Positions 7,033-12,800 of a DNA stretch of 21,479 nt are shown piece by piece. Location of the stretch: positions 1 through 21,479 of the IMG/VR virus record IMGVR_UViG_3300002538_000028; one strand, written 5' to 3'. How positions within the stretch are numbered: position 1 is the stretch's first letter; every line of letters begins with the position of its first letter. The translations under genes and the position numbers were made by a program. The stretch comes from a virus. The notes below the pieces were generated by a model that was not told where the DNA came from, ran no database searches, and saw only the letters and a list, made by a program, of their open reading frames with translations.

Positions 7033-7881
7033 ATGCCAACACCAACACTTGTTGCCGGCAAAAACCTAAACATTGGGCCGCAGACTGCGGGCGTAGTAAC
7101 GCCATTAAAGTTTTCGCGCGGCGGTGATATATCTATCACCGGGACTACCTTTGATGGCGCTCACAAGGGCGACCCATCAACCCCGAACTTCGTCGGCTAT
7201 ACCGAATGGAACGCCGCCGTTAGTGGAGTATTAGACGATACAGCCGCAGAGGTGTCGGGCATCAAATGCACACTCACCCGTGCAGGCGGACTCGTTTTCT
7301 GCGGCGACGTCTCCATTGACATTAATATGGGGTTCGCCAGTGCGAAGGTTCACGACCTGTATCCCAATACGGTTTTCGCTCCGACGCAGTATACGTGGAG
7401 TGCAACAGCAAATACCTTTTGGACTTCTGACGGCACCCCTTCAGAACTGACCGCCGAATTGTTGGCGGCATTGGAAGGCACTGATTTCCCCGCCGATGAT
7501 GGCATAGAGGTGGTTTTCACCATTGGTTCTGCCATAACACTGACAGGCAACGGGAAAATTCATTCGTCTAAAACTTCTGGCGGGCACACCGACTTCGTGA
7601 AGAACGACTTCTCTATCATCGGAGATGGCGTGCTTACTCCGGTTATTACTGGAGCTTCACAGTTAGTGGCCGTTCTGACACCATTACTCGCGGGCACAGT
7701 TATTGCTATTGGGGTAAACGTTGGCGGGACAGGGTCTCCACTTACGGGCGGGAATGTCCTGGTTGGCAACAGCTACGGCAAGTCTGTCAAGATCAGTGCT
7801 CCAGTCGATGGCATCGCTACCTTCGACATCGCACTTCAGGGAACTGGGGCACTTGGCCCGTATGTCCCAGTAATACCGTAA
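7033..7881 (+). CDS. Major tail tube protein
   Basis: A 282-residue beta-rich protein expected to polymerise around the tape measure into the tail tube. It lies between the tail terminator and the chaperone pair, the standard place for the tube gene, and has one of the strongest ribosome sites here (AAAGGAGA). The N-terminal half contains 'ISITGTTFDGAHKGDPSTPNF' (split for length: residues ~33-53) followed by 'GYTEWNAAVSGVLDDTAAEVSG', the pattern of TP901-1/lambda-type tube proteins in which a target loop is followed by a W-containing strand. The C-terminal ~80 residues ('VAVLTPLLAGTVIAIGVNVGGTG' onward) are Gly/Val-rich and may be an extra outer domain, as in lambda gpV, although I see no clear Ig signature. 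Two hairpins follow the gene. Confidence 0.78.
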   Translation: MPTPTLVAGKNLNIGPQTAGVVTPLKFSRGGDISITGTTFDGAHKGDPSTPNFVGYTEWNAAVSGVLDDTAAEVSGIKCTLTRAGGLVFCGDVSIDINMGFASAKVHDLYPNTVFAPTQYTWSATANTFWTSDGTPSELTAELLAALEGTDFPADDGIEVVFTIGSAITLTGNGKIHSSKTSGGHTDFVKNDFSIIGDGVLTPVITGASQLVAVLTPLLAGTVIAIGVNVGGTGSPLTGGNVLVGNSYGKSVKISAPVDGIATFDIALQGTGALGPYVPVIP

Positions 7882-7933
7882 TTGTGTGGTAAGTAACCAC
7901 ACAAGCACTGGTGGGGACAATTCAGTCCCCACC
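7882..7933 (+). terminator. Tandem hairpins after tail tube gene
   Basis: The first hairpin is TTGTGTGGT/ACCACACAA (7882-7890 with 7896-7904, 5-base loop), beginning at the base after the stop codon. The second is GGTGGGGAC/GTCCCCACC (7910-7918 with 7925-7933, 6-base loop). Both stems are perfect nine-mers. Only a weak U-rich stretch (CTACATTTCAGTTTT) follows, so they may attenuate transcription or protect the abundant tube mRNA. Confidence 0.6.
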
Positions 7934-7964
7934 CTACATTTCAGTTTTATAAGGGGGAAATTAG

Positions 7965-8504
7965 ATGGCTAACATAGGCAAAAGAGCAAAGCCAACACTC
8001 GCGCCGGTGGCTCCGGTAGAAGTTCCGCAAGCCGACGTATTCACCACGAATGGTGACGTAGAAGTTTACGTTCCCGGGATGGAACGCACGGGGTACTTCC
8101 AGTTAAACGCACGCTCAATCAGCAACCTCCAGCGCAAGTTTGGTAAGTCGATCAAGGATTTATACGCTGACATTGCGATGAAGGCAGAGGGCGACATTCT
8201 TTCTGCTGTCCTTGTGGAAGGCTTTAACGCCCCGATTGAGCGTGACAAATACAACGCAAGCAAGGGCAGGCCGGGGCCGCTGGCTGACGAAGAGTTATGG
8301 ACAGAGGACGACGTTCTCTACAACATCAATACCAACAACATTGGCTACTTGAGTGAACAGCTCGTGACCGGATTTGGAAAGGCATTCGGGGTGGATATCC
8401 CCCAAATATTGCGCCTGCTCTCCACATTAACGGAGGCGGGCAAGGAGATGGAGACAGCGATGGCGGCGTCTGGAGCAGTACTAGCTGGTATCGACAATAT
8501 TTAG
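7965..8504 (+). CDS. Tail assembly chaperone (gpG-like, upstream frame)
   Basis: A 179-residue protein in the slot between tail tube and tape measure, where long-tailed phages encode chaperones that bind the tape measure before tube polymerisation. It starts at an ATG with AAGGGGG upstream. After a low-complexity N-terminus, residues ~30-150 carry a compact fold ('DVEVYVPGMERTGYFQLNARSISNLQRKFGKSIKDLY...') and a long helical C-terminus ending 'LAGIDNI'. I recognise no specific subfamily, so the call rests on position and on the overlapping reading frame in the -1 phase that continues to 9043 without a usable start of its own. That arrangement is the hallmark of the G/G-T pair. Confidence 0.75.
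   Translation: MANIGKRAKPTLAPVAPVEVPQADVFTTNGDVEVYVPGMERTGYFQLNARSISNLQRKFGKSIKDLYADIAMKAEGDILSAVLVEGFNAPIERDKYNASKGRPGPLADEELWTEDDVLYNINTNNIGYLSEQLVTGFGKAFGVDIPQILRLLSTLTEAGKEMETAMAASGAVLAGIDNI
8375..8403 (+). promoter_or_regulatory. Candidate -1 ribosomal frameshift site
   Basis: T-GGA-AAG (8375-8381) is in the correct phase and resembles lambda's G-GGA-AAG. Lys-tRNA could re-pair AAG to AAA, while the Gly-tRNA re-pairing is imperfect at its first base. Six bases downstream, GGGG (8388-8391) can pair with CCCC (8399-8402) around a 7-base loop. It is the best candidate between 8357 (last stop in the -1 frame at 8354-8356) and the stop at 8502-8504. I found no canonical XXXYYYZ in phase there. 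It lies about 40 codons before the upstream stop, further than usual. Confidence 0.4.
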
Positions 8505-9043
8505 TTGCGGGTGGCGACCCCGACATTGAAGCCTTCGGGTTCCTAATTCCATGGGAGATATCCGAGTTTGTTGGGGCGTATAGCCTGCGAAAGAATGAGG
8601 CGATACTGCTCGAAGATGAGCGATTCGCTAGGAGCCTGTGGTACACGTTAAACTGTGGAACTATGGGCATCAGTGAGAAGAGTAGCTGGCTGAAAGTCGA
8701 AGACCTGCGCATGTTCAACCGCGATGGCGACAAGCAGGAAATTGACGAGAAGAAAGTTGCCAAGCCTAAACGCCTGACCCGCAAACAGAAGATAGCGGCA
8801 GAGCGTGCGAGACGCAAACAATGGGCATCCTTTGCTGTTTCAATACCTTCATTAGCAGAAACACAATCGCGCCTGTACGAAATATCGCAACTGCCGAACA
8901 CTGACGTTTCCTGCTATGAGACATGGACAGAGTTGAACAAAGAGCGACTGGCAAAAGCGAAACTTAGTGACGCACAACGACTAAAGGCGTTGATAGACGA
9001 TAAGACCCGCTTGCACAACAATCCAGTTTGTGGTATACTATGA
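8381..9043 (+). CDS. Tail assembly chaperone extension (gpT-like, -1 frame)
   Basis: The -1 frame is open from 8357 to 9043. Between 8357 and the in-frame ATG at 8663 it already encodes protein-like sequence ('DPDIEAFGFLIPWEISEFVG', 'LRKNEAILLEDERFARSLWY'), which suits the T part of a frameshifted chaperone. The ATG at 8663 has no Shine-Dalgarno (TGGAACT), so the expected product is a fusion of the upstream chaperone with this extension. If slippage occurs at 8375-8381, the fusion is 139 plus 220 residues. The C-terminal third is strongly basic and helical ('KPKRLTRKQKIAAERARRKQW'), plausible for tape-measure binding. The promoter of the second HNH cassette overlaps the last codons. The true slip point, and so the 5' boundary given here, is uncertain. 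Confidence 0.65.
   Translation, partial: GIRGGYPPNIAPALHINGGGQGDGDSDGGVWSSTSWYRQYLVAGGDPDIEAFGFLIPWEISEFVGAYSLRKNEAILLEDERFARSLWYTLNCGTMGISEKSSWLKVEDLRMFNRDGDKQEIDEKKVAKPKRLTRKQKIAAERARRKQWASFAVSIPSLAETQSRLYEISQLPNTDVSCYETWTELNKERLAKAKLSDAQRLKALIDDKTRLHNNPVCGIL
9011..9039 (+). promoter_or_regulatory. Extended -10 promoter for HNH cassette 2
   Basis: TATACT (9034-9039) is preceded by TGG, giving an extended -10 identical in its hexamer to the one ahead of HNH gene 1. A poor -35 (TTGCAC, 9011-9016) stands 17 bases upstream; extended -10 promoters can work with weak -35 boxes. It lies inside the last codons of the chaperone extension. Confidence 0.65.
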
Positions 9044-9052
9044 ATAGAAAGT

Positions 9053-9109
9053 GCCCACCGCAAAGACTAATTGCGGTGGGCGTATGAAATACCTAGAAGG
9101 AGGTATCGC
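9053..9109 (+). promoter_or_regulatory. Structured leader of HNH gene 2 with RBS-masking hairpin
   Basis: A perfect 11-pair stem (9053-9063 with 9071-9081, 7-base loop) is followed by GTAT/ATAC (9082-9085 with 9089-9092). A competing ATACC/GGTAT pair (9089-9093 with 9102-9106) occludes the end of AAGGAGG (9097-9103). The big stem has a different sequence from the one in cassette 1 but the same position, length class and loop size. A nine-codon leader frame (9084-9113) ends in ATGA, overlapping the gene start. Confidence 0.62.
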
Positions 9110-9796
9110 ATGAGACCTAGTATAGCACGAGTCAAAGACGGAGTCAACTACACGACGGACAACATGCCCGTAGGTATGGTTTGGAATTGGCTCACAGTCA
9201 AAGAGCATGAAGTAGAGAGAATCAAGGGACATTTAAGGCATTTCTATATTTGCGTCTGCGAATGTGGAAACATTTGCCGCGTAGAAGGCAATAATTTAAT
9301 CAGTGGCCATACCAAGTCATGCGGGTGTTATCGGCGCGAGGTAATTACTACGCACGGCGACCGTGTGGTGGGTAGCGAGTATTTTAGACTGCATCAGTGC
9401 TGGGCAGCTATGATGAATCGTTGCTACAACAAAAACAGTGACAGTTACCATACTCATGGCGGGCGCGGTATTACAGTTTGTGTGGCATGGAGAGATAGCT
9501 CGGTATTCAAGGAATGGTCTCTCGCTAATGGCTATTCGGATAAACTCACCCTTGATAGAGAAAATAACGAAAGTGGCAACTATGAACCATCCAACTGCAG
9601 GTGGGCTACAGCGAAGCAACAGGCGAGGAATCGACGGGATAATCACATGATTACTGCTTTCGGAGAAACCAAGTGTATCGCTGAATGGGCTGAAGACGTC
9701 CGCTGCGTTGTTGCTGCTGGCACTTTGCGTATGAGACTAAAGCGCGGCATGGAACCCGAAGAAGCGATGACTAAATATAGCAGGCAGAGCAAATAG
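9110..9796 (+). CDS. Free-standing HNH-type (homing) endonuclease, copy 2
   Basis: A 228-residue paralogue of the HNH gene at 4599, alike from the first residues ('MRPSIARVKDGVNYT' against 'MRTSIQRFKDGVNYT') to the last ('AMTKYSRQSK' against 'AMTKPSRRSK'). It keeps the Cys cluster (C50-E-C52, C71-G-C73), 'HGGRGITVCVAW' (116-127), 'LTLDRENNESGNYEPSNCRW' (146-165), 'AKQQARN' and the DNA-binding tail 'AFGETKCIAEWAED...TLRMRLKRGMEPEEAMT'. The region ~31-45 between the two blocks diverges most and may carry target specificity. The ATG at 9110 is chosen because AAGGAGG lies 6 bases upstream; a longer reading starting at TTG 9071 would translate the leader hairpin. It sits between chaperones and tape measure, with its own promoter and terminator. 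Confidence 0.88.
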   Translation: MRPSIARVKDGVNYTTDNMPVGMVWNWLTVKEHEVERIKGHLRHFYICVCECGNICRVEGNNLISGHTKSCGCYRREVITTHGDRVVGSEYFRLHQCWAAMMNRCYNKNSDSYHTHGGRGITVCVAWRDSSVFKEWSLANGYSDKLTLDRENNESGNYEPSNCRWATAKQQARNRRDNHMITAFGETKCIAEWAEDVRCVVAAGTLRMRLKRGMEPEEAMTKYSRQSK

Positions 9797-9817
9797 CGAT
9801 TTCACATCTAAAATATT

Positions 9818-9849
9818 AGAACCTCTCATATAATGGGGGGTTCTTTTTT
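9818..9849 (+). terminator. Intrinsic terminator of HNH cassette 2
   Basis: AGAACCTCTC (9818-9827) pairs with GGGGGGTTCT (9835-9844; two G-T pairs) around a 7-base loop and runs into a six-T tract. The stem resembles the terminator after HNH gene 1 (GAACTCTC...GGGGGTTC). It lies upstream of the tape-measure start, which rules out a longer N-terminus for that gene. Confidence 0.85.
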
Positions 9850-9889
9850 ATGCGGCGCGTTTGCCTCAAAATACCCAAAGGGGGAATTT

Positions 9890-12800
9890 ATGGCTGAAGA
9901 TGGTATGGACGTAGGAGGCGGAGGAATTTACGTTGAAATCGGTGCGACCCTCATAAAATTGCAAGAAGACCTCAAAGTTGCCAAAGGAATGGTTGAGAAG
10001 TTTGCTGCTGACGTATCTACAGACGTAGTAACAATTCGCACTAATCCGGCTATGCTAGAGCAGTTGGAGGCAAAAATTGCCGCGCTCGAAGCGCAGGTAA
10101 AGACGCTCTCGGCACAGGTAGTTACCCCGCAAGTCAACATGGCGGAGTTGACCGCACTTCGCGCCGAGTTTACCGCACTGCAAGCGCAGATGGCCGCGTT
10201 GTCGGCAAAACCCGTTGTTATTGACGTGGTAACAAAGACCACTTCCGTTGGGGCAGGGGCGGCAGTAGTCAGTGGCAAGCCAATGCCACAACCTAGCGCA
10301 AAACTTCGCGAGTTGAATGAATGGAACTCTAGAGCTATCGCCAATGGTGGCGAAGCAATTTATACAAAAGACAATAGTGCTGTCTATGCAAAAGAGCAAG
10401 CAAAGTATGAAGCCGCACTAGCCAAAAGAGCTGCTGCTGACGAAAGAGCTGCTGCAAAAATAGTAGCGGCACAAGCAAAAGCTGACGCAGCCCTTGATTC
10501 TCAATATGCAAAGTGGACAGCAAAACAAGAAAAATGGGTAGCTCAAAAAGAAGCGGGAGAACAAAAAGTCGCTATTGCATCACAGACCGCTCGTGAAGAA
10601 GAAGCCGCTGGGCTTGCTAAAGTTGAGCAGATGAACGCGCAACTTGAAGCTTCTGATACCGCTCGCATGGAAAAGAGCGTTGCCAATGTCCGTAAACTCG
10701 AAGCGGTGCAGGCAGACGCTTTAGCAAAGCAATTAGCGGCACAGGCCAAACTTGACGCAGCAACAGTTGTCGCTAACGCAAAACTCGCTGCCCGTGTAGA
10801 AGCGTTCAATATCCAAAAGGTAGGCGTCAATGGTGCGCCAATATTTTCAGCAGCAGATGCACCCGCGCTCAATGCGGAAATGGCAAACCTAAAAGAGCAG
10901 CAGGCTTTACTTTCTGCACAACGCGGTGAGTTAGTAGCGCAGTCAGCGGCATGGAAGGAAATTGACGCCGAAGTAATGGCCGTTGGTGAGCGAATCAAGG
11001 CACTTTCGCCCGCGCAAGCATTTGTTAATGGCCTCGTCAAAGAGCAGTTAGCATTAGAAAAGGCAGTAGCCACCGCAGCTACAGCAAAGACCAAAGAAGG
11101 CACTGCCCTCGCTGCTCAAAACATCAGAAATGAAGCGCAAACTTACGCGCAAAACATAACAGGACTGCAGGGCGTTACCCCCGGCGGAGTATTCGCTAAC
11201 ACCTTTACAATTCAGAAGAGCATGGTTCTTATGTCTGCGGAGTTGCAGAAGCTCACCATCGACTTGAATAATATGGGTCCGAGTAATGCCGCTTACGAGA
11301 TGACCAAGGCGAAAATCGACGCAATTGCTGGCCGTCTTCGGGCACTCCGGCAGGCCGCTGGTGAGATGAAAGCCGCGATGCAGCAGCTCGGAAGCACGTT
11401 GCAGGGCATTGGCATGGGCCTTGTAATGGCCGGTGCTGTAGGCGCAGCAACTATATTCGGCATTGGCAAAATTCAGAGTCACATCGACCAGACAAGGATT
11501 TCTCTCGCATCGTTATTCGGCAGTATGGATGCTGGTCTCGCGTTTATGAAGAAACTACGTGACTTCAGCGAGAATACTCCGTTCAAGTTTGATATTCTAT
11601 TGAATGGCGCAAAGGAACTGAAGGCGTTTGGATATTCGGCAGAAGAACTAATCCCGACGATGCAGATAATCGCCGACAAGGTAGCACAGATTGGCGCTGA
11701 CCCCGAAATGATGCAGCGAGTTATCACCATTTTCGGTAAGATTCGCAATGAAGGCAAAATAATGGGGCGCGAGTTGCTACAACTCGAAAAAGCCAATATC
11801 CCCGTTATCAAGTACCTGACTGAATATACCGGCGAATCATGGGAATCGTTATCAAAGCGGATGCGAAACCCGGATATGACAATATCAGCGGACGTGGCCT
11901 TGCCCGCGTTTACGCAGGGGATGAAGAAGGACTCCAGTGGTGTAGCAAAAGCACAGGAAATGGAATCTCTGTCAGGCAAGCTTTCTAACGCGGCAACTAA
12001 CTTCCAGATGGCGATCACTAAACTCGGCGACGCTATGAAGGGTAATCTGATGAAGATTATCGACTGGGGCGTTAGCGTGCTTCATGCAATCGAAAACCTG
12101 TCTCCGGCAACGCAGAAGGCGATTGGAGATTTCCTGTTGTTCGGTTCGGCGGGCGCTGTTGTGACCGGCGTACTTGCATTGCTCGCGTCTGGAATTATAA
12201 GCATTGATGCTAAATGGGGGCAGTTCGCAGGGGTACTGGCAAAGATTCCGAATATTGCGGTAGTAGGCCCGATAGTGGCACTCATAGCCGCATTCGTGGG
12301 CTTGAGCCTTGCTACCGAGGATGGCCGCAAAAACCTGCAAGCTATCGGGGCTAACCTGATGGCCGTCGGCAAAAACTTCATGGACTTCGCGAAGCAAGTC
12401 TGGAGTGCCGTAGCGGGTGCCGGGGGAATCTTACAGCCGGTCATTCAGATGATTGGTGGGTTCCTTAAGTCTATCACCGGATTACTCGCTGCAAACGGAA
12501 TTGGGGCAACAATACTGGCGTTTGCTTTATCGTTCAAGGCTTTGTCAGCAGTGTTACCTGTGGTAGTTACCGGCGTGGCCACACTGAGCCGGTCATTATC
12601 CGCACTTGGTTTTGGGTTTGCCTTAATCAAGGCCGAAGCAGTTGCGGCAGCAGCAGGAGCAACAGGGTTTGCGGCAGCAACAAATATAGCTTCCGTATCA
12701 GTCGCAGGACTGTCTACAGCAATCAAAGCCGCCTTTGCTACAAATCCGTTGGGGTGGATTATTTTAGGATTATCCGCTGTTGTCGCTGGTACTATGGCAT

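Noticed and set aside
8326-8901. 191-codon open frame on the minus strand over the chaperones
   Set aside because: Its sequence is low in recognisable structure and lies opposite a region already coding in two plus-strand frames.
8663-9043. Independent 126-residue gene starting at ATG 8663
   Set aside because: No Shine-Dalgarno precedes it and the same frame encodes protein-like sequence for about 300 bases upstream, so it is treated as the end of the frameshifted chaperone.
9071-9109. Upstream TTG start for the second HNH gene
   Set aside because: It would translate the leader hairpin; the ATG at 9110 has AAGGAGG and aligns with the start of the paralogue.
9833-9889. Longer N-terminus for the tape measure protein
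   Set aside because: The region contains the HNH terminator; AAAGGGGGAA before ATG 9890 gives a clear start.
10543-11103. 186-codon Ala/Cys-rich minus-strand frame
   Set aside because: It is the antisense of the repetitive Ala/Lys/Glu-rich tape measure; composition explains the open frame.
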